A stretch of 64,000 nucleotides of DNA from Avena insularis (Eukaryota; Streptophyta; Magnoliopsida; Poales; Poaceae), in assembly GCA_023614405.1 (NCBI GenBank), contig CM042689.1:284153533-284217532 (forward strand), written 5' to 3'. The position numbers were made by a program, and so were the translations under genes. The notes beneath the pieces were generated by a model, which saw nothing but the letters and a program-made list of their open reading frames with translations, did no database searches and was not told where the DNA came from. Positions 12,242 to 24,714 of the stretch are shown one piece after another. The stretch's first letter is position 1, and each line of letters starts with the position of its first letter.

Positions 12242-13583
12242 CCATTCCAAGTATATTCTTGTTTTCATCTATCTTCCAATTAAAAAGTATTTTGTTATGT
12301 GAAAACTTAGTGATTAAAGATCTCACAAACTTGATGGCACACTTTATTTCTTGCCCCTAATAAACTTGAACCATTGTGTCATCTATGTTGTATATGCTTG
12401 AACGTATACGTTGGAATTAGCAGAACCGTGTTGTTACGGGGAATGCTTTCAACATTGCACTTGTACTTTGTACATAGTTTATATCATGCTCTTTTCTTTA
12501 TGGATATCGTCGGTGTGAAATAAAAGGGGAGCTTGTAAGTCCATGGACTTATGTATATGTGTTAGAGAAACGCCTGGGCCGCTAGCCTAAGCCATGCCTA
12601 ATCATGGTGGAAACTTGCAGCATCACCATAGTGAGCAATCGATGAAGCATTCTTCTTATAAAAAAGAGAGATAGAAAAATGAGAAAAAAAGAGATGAGAA
12701 AAGAGGAAAGAGAGAAAAAAGCACCATTTTCCCATGGTAAATAAGAAGATTGCTGAGATGCTCATTGTCTGCTTGCTTTGTCATTTTGATATGGGATAGC
12801 TCCTGTATCATGGGGCAAGGGGTACCCCGTTGGCGGTTCTCTATGATACAGATGTACTTACTATGATAAGATCTTACCGATAACTAAAGCTGAGTAGCAT
12901 GAGGAGCGGCCCTCGTACTCAAGGGACATGAGATTGCCAACTTATACTTTGTCAAGCATATACTCCATGCTTTGTTCACTTTAACCTTAATCACTTCAAA
13001 ATGCTTTTGATAGGGGCAATGAGAGCAGAAAGCTAACAAGTACCATAATTTTTGGAAGCTCTTTTTGAGACTTGAAATCCCTGCTTCCCTTTATGATGGT
13101 CCTATCTTCCACTATTATATTGAGTCTCCACCTTCTACCTTTAGGCACCAGTTAAGAGAGCATAGTTGCCATTCTTAGTTCTATGTGCATTGGCCCAAAA
13201 CTTATTGATTGATGCATATTGTTGATATTACTTGTTCTTGTGCTATTTGTATCTAGTCACTCTTATGAACTTTGAAGGTGTCCTATGCATCTATTTGCAC
13301 TCTATGAGGGACAAGCTGAATGCCACTATGCCATGTTTTCTATATGTGAAACAAACAAACATTTTTCAATGCATGTTATTCATGATCTTTGTTTGTAGAC
13401 TTTCATGTTGTATGCATAGTTACTTTGTCTTACTGTTAGAACTCCATCTTTCATGCTCATGTTTAGAGTTCTTTGATCCCAGCTTTCAGTGCTTGCAAAT
13501 GGTTTGATCTTGGTTTTGATGGTGCATGTAGCCTCAAAAATTATTCTTTTTATCACTTACCTACTCGAGGACGAGCAGGAGTT
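12242..13583 (+). other. Element A internal 3' region, non-coding
   Basis: Continuation of element A after C. No credible coding frame. A nearly pure purine run lies at about 12659-12721. The last part contains ACTCGAGGACGAGCAGGAG, a sequence that in this element group immediately precedes the polypurine tract. Confidence 0.65.
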
Positions 13584-13598
13584 AAGCTTGGGGATGCT
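13584..13598 (+). promoter_or_regulatory. Element A polypurine tract
   Basis: AAGCTTGGGGATGCT directly abuts the 3' LTR. This is the plus-strand priming position of an LTR retrotransposon. Confidence 0.8.
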
Positions 13599-15175
13599 TG
13601 ATACGTCGGAAACATATCTATAATTTTTTATGTTCCATGCTTGTTTAATATCTACTTTGCTTTGTCTACACTTTGAGGTGTTTTTATATGTTTTCTGGTA
13701 CTAACCTATTAACAAGATGCCACAGTGACAGTTGCCTGTTTTCTTCTGTTTTTGGTTCCAGAAGGGAATAAAATCAATATTCTCGGAATTGGACGGGATA
13801 AAAGCCAAAGTCAATATCTCACCAAGGAGAACACGCAGTCCAGAGGAGAGATGGAGGGGAGCCACAGGGTGACCGCACCCCCAGGTGCGGTCCAACCCTA
13901 GGTCATGTCTAGGCAGGGTGTGGGCCCCCTGGCCGCCCTCCTGCCTCACCTCTTCGCCTATAATAAGACCGTGATTCCTAAACCCTAAGGTCCCGATCAA
14001 TATTCCACGAAACCGTCTATAGCCACTGCCACCATCGTCCCTAGATCGGGGAGGGGGGGGGGGCGAGATATCTGAAGCTCTTCTAGGCACCCTGCCGGAG
14101 GGGAGATCATCCCGGAGGCCTTCTTCTTCATCATGCCAGCGTCTGGTATGAAGCGTGAGTAGTTCCACCTTGGACTACGGGTCCATGTAGTAGCTAGATG
14201 GTTGTATCTCCTCCTTTGTGATTTCATGTCTATATCTTGTGAGCTCCGTTCATGATCAAGATCTCATCTATTTGTAACAATGGATTTTGTGTTTGCGGGG
14301 ATACGATGGATATTGATATTACTATGTTAGATTGATTAATGGTTTTGTCTTATGGATTCTATCATGTCTGTGTTATTTGTGATCTTGCATGCTCTCCGTT
14401 GTTAGTAGCTATCTTGGCCAAGTAGTTGCTAGTGACTCCAAGAGGGGGTATTTATGCTCGATAGTGGGTTCATGCCTCTATTTAATCTAAGGGAAGTGAC
14501 AGAAATATCTAAGGTTGTAGATGTGCTATTGCCACTAGGGAGAAAACAACGGTCTCTTGTTCATGGAACAAGTGGATTGTTTACCTTACACACTTTGCTT
14601 AAAGCAGTTGTTTGTTGCTTGCTACTTAATACTGGAGGGGGTTCGGATGATAACCCAAAGGTGGCCTTTTAGTCATAGATGCAGTTGGATGGCGGTCTAT
14701 GTATCTTGTTGTATTTCTCAATCGAATCTCATAGGATCTTGATGTCTAGTATTGCATTGATATGCCTTGCTCAATCCTGTCAATTGCCCTGCTGTAATTT
14801 GTTTACCCAACATGCCATGTTTGTTTATCTAAGGAGAACACCTCTAGTGAACTATGGACCCCGGTCCAATCTTTACCATTGATACATCTTCCACTGTTAC
14901 TATTTACTTTCTGCAAACAACAATCACCTTCCACACCATATAGTTAATCCTTTGTTATAGCAACCGGTGAGATTGACAACCTCACTGTTCGTTGGGGAAA
15001 AGTCTTGAGTTTATGTTGTGCAGGTCTCCAAGTTGCTTGCAACACCTTTGAGACGTTTCCTTCCTCCTACTGGTTCGATAACCTCGGTGTCTTACTGAGA
15101 GAAGACTTGCTGCTATGCTGCATCACACCTTTCTCTTGGGGTTTCTCGACGAAGCGCTCTCAGGCGCCATCAATA
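13599..15175 (+). repeat. Element A 3' LTR, full length
   Basis: 1577 bp, starting TGATACGTCGG and ending ATCAATA (the expected final CA is mutated to TA), followed by the duplication GCGTC. It keeps the GC-rich upstream region and a TATA box (CTATAATAAG, 13958-13967) that the 5' LTR has lost. Confidence 0.9.
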
Positions 15176-15180
15176 GCGTC

Positions 15181-15297
15181 AAATCCGTAGATTATGTTAA
15201 CCACTTGAAATCACATATATGGAACACCAGAAAGCTATAGGTGTTTAATACGCAAAGTTTCTAAACTAGATTATTGTCTCTAGTGCAAGTGGGAGAC
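15181..15297 (+). promoter_or_regulatory. copia-1 internal tail with polypurine tract
   Basis: The end of the copia-1 internal region reappears after element A. It finishes with the tract GTGCAAGTGGGAGAC (15283-15297), identical in style to the tracts of copia-2 and copia-3, next to the 3' LTR. Confidence 0.85.
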
Positions 15298-16977
15298 TGA
15301 AGGGGATATGCCCGAGAGGCAATAATAAAGTGGTTATTATCATATTCCTTATTTATGATAAATGTTTATTTTGCATGCTATAATTGTATTCATACGGAAA
15401 CATTAATACATGTGTGTTTAATAAACAAAAATAAAGTTCCTAGTTATGCCTCTCTTATAAACTAGCTCGTTGATTAACAAGATGATCAAAGGTTTCCTGA
15501 TCATGGACATTGGATGTTGTTAATAACGAGGTCACAACATTGTTGGAATGATGTGATGAACATTCATCTGAACTATAGAATTACGATCAAGGTCATTGTG
15601 TTTATATTGATATAACATCATACAAAGTAATCTTAGTCCTTAGACCATGAGATCATGTTAAGCACTAACACCGGAAGAGTATCTTTATAACATCAAACGT
15701 CACACCATAACAGGGTGACTATAAAGATGGGTTCAGTGCTACGAAGGTGTTATTCTGATGTTCATGGATTAAGAGTGGAATTTGTCCATCCCGATGACGG
15801 AGAGATATACTTTGGGCCCTCTCGGTGATATCACATTAGTTAGCTTGCAAGCAAGTGATTTGATCACTAGAATGTTATATCACGGGAACGAGAAAAAAGT
15901 ACATGTTGGTAACGAGATCAAACTAGGTATGGAGATACCGATGATCGAATCTCGGACATGTAATATATCGCGAGACAAAGGGATTTAGTTACATGCGTAT
16001 AAGGTTCACACGATCACAGAAGTCATCGTTGAATGTGTGGGAGTCAGTACGGATCTCCAGGTCCCACTGCTGATTATTGATAGGATAGGGGTCTCGATCA
16101 TGTTTACATTATTCGCGAACCATAGGGTGACACACTTAAAGGATAACGACACTATTTGGATCAAATAATATGCCAAAGAAAGAAAAAGGAAAGCGCATGA
16201 ATTATTTCACTAGACACCGGAACTGTATCAGTTGAAATTGCTGAAACTGGTTTTGCATGTGAAATTGAATACTAGCAAGGGGTTTTATGTGAATGTTTGT
16301 TAATTCATGTAATTAGAAAAATTCTGAATAAATAAATAAATAAAAGAGTTTTATTTAATGAGAGATTGCATTAAATTTGGTGGAAATTTAATGGAGGTGA
16401 GTGGAATTTTGAGTGGGTGGCTATTTATGTGAGTGAGAGCTCCACCCACATGAATGTGGAAGAGGTGGGGGCACCTCTATGGCTGCCACACCATGGGAGG
16501 GGGCTGCCCCCCTCTCCCTATAAAAGGCACCCCACTCCCTCCTCTCATCAGACATCTCCTCATGAAGGATCTGTCTCCCCCCTTTAGAATTTCCCCATGG
16601 TCTCGGATCAGTGAGATACATGTTCCCGGTGGCTTTTTCTGGAAGGATTTGTTCTTCCGCTGCTTCGCTGGAGCGAGGGCACGGAGGTTGTCGGGGTACC
16701 CGGACGTGTGTGTGATCACGGATGCACCACTGCTTTGCGGTGCTGGACTTGATGGTGCTAGACCGGCTGGGCCAGATGGACTTCATCACGATCTTGAGAT
16801 CAGCAAGCGTTCGACTACATCATCCATGAGTACAAGCTAGTTAACGCTATTTGGTCTTCAAGGGAATGTATTCTATGGATGTATATCCACCTGTTGCTTG
16901 TATCTAGTAGATAGATCTTGGTACTTAGTTGTTCCCATCGTAGGAATTTTTTTGTTTTCTATGTGGCGAACCCTACA
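15298..16977 (+). repeat. copia-1 3' LTR
   Basis: 1680 bp, starting TGAAGGGGATATGCCC and ending CGAACCCTACA, as in BARE/WIS/Angela-type LTRs. It contains the typical internal phrase about extra bases GACGGAGAGATA near 15797 and a short (AATA)n run near 16326. Confidence 0.88.
16519..16526 (+). promoter_or_regulatory. TATA box of the copia-1 LTR
   Basis: TATAAAAG follows a C-rich run and lies in the part of the LTR where BARE-type transcription starts. Confidence 0.65.
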
Positions 16978-17321
16978 ATTGCCATTTGTAAATCATATTT
17001 TCTGCCGATGATGATCCCATATCCAAGAATTTGCATGTCGTCGAATTTGGCCATATTTTGAAAACAATCGAAGAGGAAGTAGTATGAAGAGTATGGCTCG
17101 ATGAGGTGCTTTCACGAGAAGGAGCTGACTCGACTGTTTTCCTTTTTAGGGCCTTATGTGTAAATGTATGGACCTCGATATAATTTTACCTTTTTCAGGT
17201 CCTCGGTGTAAAATGTACTCCCACCCCTCGTGTAAAATTTTGCCATATTTTGAAAACATTCGAAGAGGAAGTAGTATGAAGACTATGGCTTGATGAGGTG
17301 CTTTCTCGAGAAGGAGCCGAC
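16978..17321. repeat. Tandem-repeat fragment between copia-1 and the solo LTR
   Basis: Contains the repeat landmark GAAGTAGTATGAAGA twice, near 17075 and 17263, about 188 bp apart, so one monomer is internally shortened. The last five bases, CCGAC, are the target duplication of the solo LTR. Confidence 0.75.
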
Positions 17322-18878
17322 TGATGCGTGTTGAACGCCCCGTTGGAAAACCCCAAGAGCAAGGTATGATGCAGCACAACAGCAAGTTTTCCCTCAGTAA
17401 GAAATCGAGGTTATCGAACCAGTAGGAGGAAGGAAACACCTCAAAGGTGTTCCAAGCAACGTGGAAACCTGCACAACTCAAGACTTTGCCCCAACTAACA
17501 GTGAGGTTGTCAATCTCACCAGTTGCTGTAACAAAGGATTAACTGTATGGTGTGGAAGGTGATGATGGTTTGCAGCAAGTAAATAAAGAATAAAGGAAGA
17601 TGTATCAATGGTAAAGATTGGACCAGGGTCCATAGTTCACTAGAGGTGTTCTCCTTAGATAAACAAACATGGCATGCTGGGTAAACAAATTACAGCAGGG
17701 CAATTGACAGGAACTGAGCAAGGCTTTACGATGCAATACTAGACAAAAAGATCCTATGAGATTTGGTTGGGCAGTACAACAATATACATAGACCGCCATC
17801 CAACTGCATCTATGACTAGAAGTCCACCTTCAGGTTATCATCTGAACCCCCTCTAGTATTAAGTTGCAAGCAACAAACAACTGCTTTAAGCAAAGTGTGT
17901 AAGGTAAACAATCCACTTGTTCCTTAAACAAGAGACCGTTGTTTTCTCCCTAGTGGCAACAAAACATTTACAACCGAAGAGAATTCTGTCACTTCCCTTG
18001 GAAACTAGAGGCATGAACCCACTATCGAGCATAAATACCCCCTCCTTGAGTCACTAGCAACTACTTGGCCAAGATAGCTACTAACAACAGAGAGCATGCA
18101 AGATCACAAACAACACAGACATGATAGAATCATAAGACAAAATCGTTAATCAATCTAACATAGTAATCTCAATATCCATCGGATCCCTGCAAACACAACA
18201 TGCATGATTACAAATAGATGAGATCTTGATCATGAACGAAGCTCACAAGATCTATACATGAAAGAACAAAGGATGAGATACAACCATCTAGCTACTACAT
18301 GGACCCGTAGTCCAAGGTGGAACTACTCACGCTTCATACCGGAGGCTGGCATGATGAAGAAGAAGGCCTCCGGGATGATCTCCCCTCCGGCAGGGTGCCG
18401 GGAAGAACTTCAGATCCCCCCGGTCTAGGGACGATGGTGGTGGCGACGGCTATAGACAGTTTCATGGAGTTTTTATCAGGTGCCTAGGGTTTCTGCATCG
18501 GGGGCTTCTTATAGGCAAAGGGGCGAGCCTGTGGGGCACCAGGGTGGCTACACCCCCCTAGGCTCGGGGTGGGCCCACCCGCATGGCAAGGGTGTGTGGA
18601 CCCCTGGTGAGCCTTCTCCGTCTCGTCTTGTGGCTTTGTGTTGTCCATGTTAAAATATTGACTTTGGCTTTTGTCCCGTCCAATTCCGAGAATATTGGTT
18701 TTCTGCCTTTCTAGAACCAAAACCAGAAGAAAAAATGCATCTGGCACTATGGCAACTTATTAATAGGTTAGTTCTAGAAAACATATAAAAACACCTCAAA
18801 GTGTGGACAAAGCAAAGCAAATTAGATAGTAAACAAGCATGGAGCATCAAAAATTATAGATACGTTTCTGACGTATCA
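17322..18878 (-). repeat. Solo LTR of the element A/D family
   Basis: 1557 bp, related over its whole length to the A LTRs but on the - strand, where it begins TGATACGTCAGAAACG. Flanked by CCGAC at 17317-17321 and 18879-18883. No internal region is present, so it is a solo LTR produced by LTR-LTR recombination. It retains the TATA box (18508-18514, read on the - strand). Confidence 0.92.
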
Positions 18879-18883
18879 CCGAC

Positions 18884-19690
18884 ACGACTGTTTTCCTTGT
18901 TGAATTTTATGGTGCCTCGTGCTAGATGTATATGGACCTCGATATAATTTTCCCTTTTCGGGCCCTTTTTGGTAGATGTATATACCTCGATGTAATTTTC
19001 CCTTTTTATGTCCTTGGTGTAAAATGTACTCCCACCGCCCGTGTAAGATTTTAATATTAAATTAAGTGGTGGTAAAATCTTTTCATGGTAAACAATATTG
19101 CCACTAGGAGTTTCCTTTGTTTAAAAAAACTAGGAGGGATAAGGGACGGAGAGCATAGAGGAGGCAGCGAAGAGGACGATTTCAAGGAGGTGCGATGTTA
19201 GAGCAAAGCTGCGTTGAGTTTCTGATACAAGGTATAGGGTACAGTGAGTAGTAGTAAATTTCATCGGGGGGTATCCAAAAGATCACCATTAACGGTACTA
19301 GTACTACTCCTAATTCTAGTAAGTGGTGGACAAGGTATGGGTTGATCCTTCTACGCCTATCGCATTGGATGCATACCATTTATGTTCCTTTTTTGCGGGG
19401 GACCAGTTCTGGCCAGCCTTCCTAGTCCCAACTTCTCCACCTCTATTCGTTCCCTTTCACACGAAGAGGAAGCACAAAGCACACCCAGAGCAAGCTGGTT
19501 CGAAAGTGAGGAGTGCTCTTTTTTCGCATAGCAAGTAGTACTCCCTCCTTCCCAAAGAATTTAAGCCGATCAATGTAAAATTTGAACTAAGAGTAAGTGG
19601 TAGGTTGCTCTTAAAGTTCTATAACTATATTTTGATGGTAGCCACCAGGCAATCAATCTACCGGAAACCAAAGAGATTTTGAAAGATTCA
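18884..19690. repeat. Tandem-repeat monomer followed by a block of the 1.8-kb segment type
   Basis: 18884-19090 continues the interrupted monomer, with TGTAAAATGTACTCCCACC near 19020. From about 19090 to 19560 there is a block with phrases such as TTGCCACTAGGAGTTTCC and a purine-rich GACGGAGAG stretch. The same phrases recur near 21825, 22675 and 29400, so it is a shortened copy of the 1.8-kb segment. No credible gene. Confidence 0.65.
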
Positions 19691-21770
19691 ATTTTCCCTT
19701 TTTAGGCCCTTGATGTAAAATATACTCCCACCTCCCGTGTAAAATTTTAAGCTAAAAGTAAGTTGTCAAATCGAAACAAATTTAACCTTAGTTGTCCACA
19801 AGTATAAACATTTTTGGAATTCGAGCAGAACGACCAAAGTCGTGGCCATATGTACATGATACTTTATGTCGATGACGATCTCATTTCCAAAAATCTGCGT
19901 GCCACCAAATTTATCCAAATTTTGAAAACAATCAAAGAGGAAGTAGTATGAAGACTATGGCTTGATGAGGTGCTTTGTCGAGAAGGAGTCGATCCGACTA
20001 TTTTCCTTGCTTAATTTTATGGTGCCTCGTGCTAGATGTATGTATCTTGGTGTAATTTTCCATTTTTAGGTCCCTTTGTGGCAAATGTATGGATCTCAAC
20101 ATAATTTTCCCTTTTTTAGGTCCTTGGTGCAAAACACACGCCCAACGCCCGTGTAAAATTTTAACCTAAAAGTAAGTGGTAAAATCTTAAAGAATTTAAG
20201 CTTAATTGTCATTGAGTATGGATATTTTTTAGATTTCAAGCCGAATGACCAAGGTCATAATCATATGTACATCATTCTTTATGTCGATGTTGATCCCATA
20301 TCCAATAATTTGCATGTCCCCAAATTAATTTATCCATATTTTGAAAACAATCGAAGAGGAATGAGTATGAAGAGTATGGCTCGATGAGGTGCTTTCTTGA
20401 GAAGTAGCTGACCCGACTGTTTTCCTTGCTTAATTTTATGGTGCTTCGTGCTATAGTATGGAGCTCGGTGTAATTTCCACTTTTTTAGGTCCCATTGTGG
20501 TAAATGTATGGACCTCGATGTAATTTTCTATTTTCAGGTCCTTGATGTAAAATATACTTACACCGACCATGTAAAATTTTAACCTAAAAGTAAGTGGTAA
20601 AATATAAACAAATTTAAGCTTAGTTTTCAACGAGTATATATGAACATTTTTGGATTTCAAGCCGAACGACCAAGGTCATGGCCATATGTACATCATACTT
20701 TATGTCGATGATGATCCCATATCTATGAATTTTCATGGGACAAATTTTTTCCATATTCTGAAAACAATCGAAAGGAAAGTAGTATGAAGAGTATGGCTCG
20801 ATGAGCTACTCTCTCTCGAGAAGGAGCCGACCCGACTATTTTCCTTGCTTAATTTTATGGTGCTTCGTGCTAGATGTATGAACCTCGATGTAATTTTCCC
20901 TTTTTTACGTCCCTATGTGGTAAATGTATGGACCTTGATGTAATTTTACTTTTAGGCCCTTGATGTAAAATGTACTATCACCGCACGCGTAAAACTTTAA
21001 CCTAAAAGTAAGTGGTAAAATCTAAAAGAATTTAAGCTTAGTTGTCAATGAGTATGAACATTTTCAGATTTCGAGGACGACCAAGGTCATGGCCATATGT
21101 GCATCATACTTTATGTCTACTATGATCCCACATACAAGAATTTTCATGCCGCCAAATTATTTTGTCCATATTTTGAAAACAATCGAAGCTGAAGTAGTAT
21201 GAAGAGTATGGCTTGATGAGGTTCTTTCTCGAGAAGAACCGACCCAACTGTTTTTCTTGCTTAATTCTATGGTGCTTCGTGCTATAGTATTATGGGCCTT
21301 GGTGTAATTTCCCCTTTTTTAGGTACCTTCATGGTAAATGTATGTACCATGATGTAATGTCCCCCCTTTTTATGCCCTTGATGTAAAATGTACTCACACC
21401 GCCCGTATAAAATTTTAACCAAAAAGTAAGTGGTAAAATCTAAATGGAGTTAATCTTAGTTGTCAACGAGTATGAGCATTTTTGGATTTCGAGCCGAACG
21501 ACCAAGGCCATGGCCATTTGGACATCATAATTTATGTCGATGATGATCCCATATCCAAGAATTTGCATGCCGCCAAAATTTTCCATATTTTGAGAACAAT
21601 TGAAAGGGAAGTAGTATGAAGAGTATGGCTCGGTGAGATACACTCTCGAGAAGGAGCCGACCCGACTATTTTCCTTGCATAATTTTATGGTGCTTCGTGC
21701 GAGATGTATGGACCTTGGTGTAATTTTCCCTTTTTTAGGTCTTTCATGTAAAATTTACTCACCTGGTTCA
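19690..21770. repeat. Tandem array, monomer about 417 bp
   Basis: The landmark GAAGTAGTATGAAGAGTATG recurs near 19938, 20356, 20771, 21190 and 21605, giving spacings of 418, 415, 419 and 415 bp. Each monomer contains two near copies of a phrase of about 50 bp with TGTATGGACCTCGATGTAAT. All frames are short and broken, so the array is non-coding satellite-like DNA. I do not recognise the family. Confidence 0.85.
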
Positions 21771-22451
21771 TGTTCCCATATTTGGGAGTAGATGGGTGAA
21801 TCTTGGCATGATAAACTGTGTTGCCACTGGGAGTGTCCAACCATTAGGAAAAAAATCAATTTTTTAGTGGACAGGAGTGTATTTTGTGTAAAGCAAGTAG
21901 GAAGAATATGTATCTGCATAAAAAAAGAATGAGTGAGAAGAGAGACTATGAGAAAAGAGGAATCAGCTCGAGAGAGCAGCGAAGAGGATGAATTTTTTTT
22001 AATGGGAAGAGGAGGAGTTGAAGGTGGTGCAGTAAGCATTAGAGAAAAGTTGTGGTGGCTTCCTGACATGGGATACATGGTACAGTGAACTACTAGTACA
22101 GACTAGTAGTACTATTATATATGCACACAAAACAAATTGTGTTTTCTCTCTCCTTTACTTCCTCACAATCTCCATACCCTGGCCGACTCATCTCTCCCTC
22201 GTCCAAAACGTGGCACTGCGCACGTGTGTGGACCCTCCTTGTATCGATGGCTCTGTGTGCGTATCTCACACAACAGCGTCCTGCATTGGTGTGCATAAGA
22301 AGGAACAATTTTGGGGCTTGGCAGCAAAAATTAGTACTCCTACTACTGCTTAGCAGTTCAAATTTTCCTAGTTTCGAAATTTTCACTTCCTTCCCAAACA
22401 TCTGAAGGGATGGTTATTCAAAAGATAGTGGTGCACAAGGGATTGTTTTAC
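21771..22451. repeat. Block of the 1.8-kb segment type, shortened
   Basis: Shares with 22670-23080 and 29400-29790 the purine-rich block and a CT-rich block followed by an ACGTG-containing phrase (near 22200-22225). Open frames on both strands here do not resemble a protein family. Confidence 0.6.
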
Positions 22452-24245
22452 GAAGTACAAGTAAATGCGACAGATTTATCTTAAAAAATTTCAAAAATCT
22501 TTCTAAGCTAACTAGAAATTTAGTACATCAAAACCCTCGAGAGTTTCTGAAAAATTTCGAATTCTTAGCTATGCATGAATTTGGCTGGTGGAGTTACCAT
22601 ACTTGGTAGAAGTACATGGATGCCTCTTGGCATGGTGAACAATATTGCTACTATTTTCCTAAAAAATAATATTGCCACTAGGAGTTTCCCCCTATTGAAA
22701 AAAATCTAGGACCTAGAAGAGACGGAGAGCACACAGAAGGCAGCGCGAGAGCAGCGAAGAGTAGGATTTGAAGGTTGTGCGATGTCAGAGCAAAGCTGCG
22801 ATGGGTTCCTGACACAAGGTATATGTTACAGACGTACGATGAAGAGTAATAAGTAAACAAATTTTGTTTTCTATCTCCTTTACTTCCTGATTAGCATACT
22901 GACACCCTAGCTGGCTGATCTCTCCCTTGTCCAATACGTGGCGCTATGCACGTGCGTCGACTTGCCATGTCCTTACATTTCACACCCTATGCGACCTGTA
23001 GCACGCTGGTTCAAAAGTAAAGAGTATTTTTTGTGCGAAGCAAGTAAGTACAGTAGTACGATATGTCTCAGCTGCTCGCTGGAGAAGGAGCGGACGAAAC
23101 TTATTTTTCTTAATTTTAGGCGTCTTTGTGCTAAATGTTTGGACCTCTATGTAATTTTCTATTATTTGACGTCTTTGATGTAAACTGTAGTCCCATTGAC
23201 CATGCCAAATTTTTACTACAGGTAAGCTTAGTAGATTGGTCTTAAAATTTTCTAAAAAACTTTTGAAGCGAACCAGGAATTTAGTATATCAAAAGATACC
23301 GAAATTTCTGAAAAATTCAATTTCTTGCTGTGCACCCGCATCCCGATAAAGTTGGCATGGTTTTGTTAACATTCAAAATAAAAAGTACAATATTTGTTGT
23401 TTGGCGTTCTCTTATTAGTTATTCTCTGGTTTCAACTCAGATTAAACGATGGAGGTCATGCCCTTATCGATATCATATGTTTATTTAGGATAGAGTTTCG
23501 ACATTTCCTATATTGTGTGCATCTTGTTGTACTAATCCGTTTTGCTAGCATGAGTTTCCAAATATCTGCAAAAAGTTTATGATAATTTTCCATGTGATAT
23601 GAGTGTTTTGTCTATAAAGAATATACGAAGTCTATGACTCGAAATGCTACAATCTAGTTTGAGACGGAGTGGACGACCATGCTCTTACTCGCGGTTCCCA
23701 AGTTCCTTGAGTTTTTAAGCTTCTTATTATTAGTGAAACCCCGCCCACATAAATTACTCGATTTATTAAGATTGACAAGAATTTTTTTAATTTATAGGAA
23801 CAAGGAAAAATTCAATTTTCTAAGTGACAAACTCAGGCTTCGAAAAATTTGCATGTAACAAAATTCGATTTGAATCTAGAAAATCTTGACCTTGATTATA
23901 AAACTATAAAAAATAAATGAAAAAATATCGCACGACGTCCTCTGACTTGTAATTCTTGCTGTGAAAGATGATAATCATGAGAATTCACAACTTTTGAAAA
24001 AACAAACTCCTTTAATATATATCCAGCCATTTGTGAAAATTCTCGGGCTTGAAGCCAAATGACAAGGGTAAATGGGTATACTTTGTGGTATTGTTCGATC
24101 CAATACATTGTAGGTGGGTGCATCTTGGCATGGTGAACAAAAATGTTGCTAAACAATGGGAGTTTCCGAGTTTTATGAACAAAAAACAATTTTGGATTTT
24201 AGAAATGAAAATAATTAATATTTTCCTTTAAATTAAAGAAATTCA
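22452..24245. repeat. 1.8-kb repeat segment, copy 1
   Basis: Matches 29175-30998 throughout, beginning AGTACAAGTAAATG and ending at AGAAATTCA, where element B is inserted. No credible coding sequence on either strand. The final five bases ATTCA are the left target copy of B. Confidence 0.8.
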
Positions 24246-24714
24246 TGTCGTGGTATTGCGCGGCAGATGCTACTGGGGGTAGCTTATGTAGAGGGAGCAA
24301 GGCGACGTAGGAGAATCCGGGAGCGAGATTGGCACACGATGTACCCAGGTTCACGTCCCCTCGGTGGAGGATCGCTACGTCCAGCTATCAATCCAGTATA
24401 TGATCATAGATTGGTTTACAATGGAGCCGCCGTAGGAGGAGGGAGACTAGATCTAACGAGAGATGTGGGAGAAGATACCCCGTGGGGGTGCCCCTGGTGG
24501 CTTTATATATGCAGCCAGCTAGGGTTTACAAGTATTTGGTGGGCTTTGTATTGAAGTCGCCGTCTTGGGCCTCCAGTCGGCGCCACTCGTCTGGGTCCAA
24601 GACGCGCGCCGATCGCCGTATTAGGCAGTCGACCTTCGAGGCTAGGTTCCAGTCGTCTCGATCTAGCTGGCGAATCCGCTTCATGGGTATATCCCGATTG
24701 GTATTCCCGCATCA
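24246..24714 (-). repeat. Element B 3' LTR
   Basis: 469 bp; on the - strand it begins TGATGCGGGAATACC and ends ACCACGACA. It contains a TATA box at 24501-24510. Confidence 0.9.

Larger units (their letters stand above)
3180..15175 (+). mobile_element. Element A: non-autonomous Athila-like Ty3/gypsy retrotransposon, split by C
   Basis: Complete LTR element bounded by LTRs that begin TGATACGTCGGAAAC and flanked by the duplication GCGTC at 3175-3179 and 15176-15180. It has a tRNA-Asp-type primer site (4411-4428) and a purine tract next to the 3' LTR (13584-13598). The internal region has no gag, protease, reverse transcriptase or integrase; it holds one intact 358-codon ORF and long non-coding stretches, so it must have depended on another element. 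Insertion C (7238-12241) interrupts it. LTR ends, primer site and internal layout resemble Athila-type Triticeae elements such as Sabrina; the exact family name is uncertain. The two LTRs differ at many sites, and the 5' LTR carries an internal deletion. Confidence 0.88.
1..16977 (+). mobile_element. copia-1: decayed Ty1/copia LTR retrotransposon, 5' part outside the window
   Basis: This is a Ty1/copia element read on the + strand. Its 5' LTR and start lie left of position 1. It comprises a decayed internal region (1-3179), a short internal tail with polypurine tract (15181-15297) and a complete 3' LTR (15298-16977). Element A is inserted between the internal parts and duplicated GCGTC (3175-3179 and 15176-15180). 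The join is confirmed by copia-3 at the right end of the window, which is the same family on the - strand and runs through this point uninterrupted. Coding frames are full of stops, so the copy is dead. The base after the LTR begins ATTGC, the expected target duplication, but its partner is outside the window. Confidence 0.88.

Noticed and set aside
13701..14227. ORFs on the - strand of the A 3' LTR
   Set aside because: Shadow frames in GC-rich LTR sequence; similar frames appear in the solo LTR and D without protein similarity.
16421..16840. Overlapping + and - ORFs in the copia-1 LTR
   Set aside because: They lie around the LTR TATA box and leader; composition-driven.
17322..18878. Solo LTR as a truncated full element
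   Set aside because: The exact CCGAC duplication on both sides shows a clean solo LTR, not a truncated copy.
19545..19580. Stowaway-like MITE end (TACTCCCTCC...)
   Set aside because: Only one terminus-like phrase is visible; no matching inverted end with TA duplication was found nearby.
22093..22405. Opposed ORFs of about 100 codons in the repeat block
   Set aside because: Other copies of the same block have these frames broken, so there is no sign of coding conservation.
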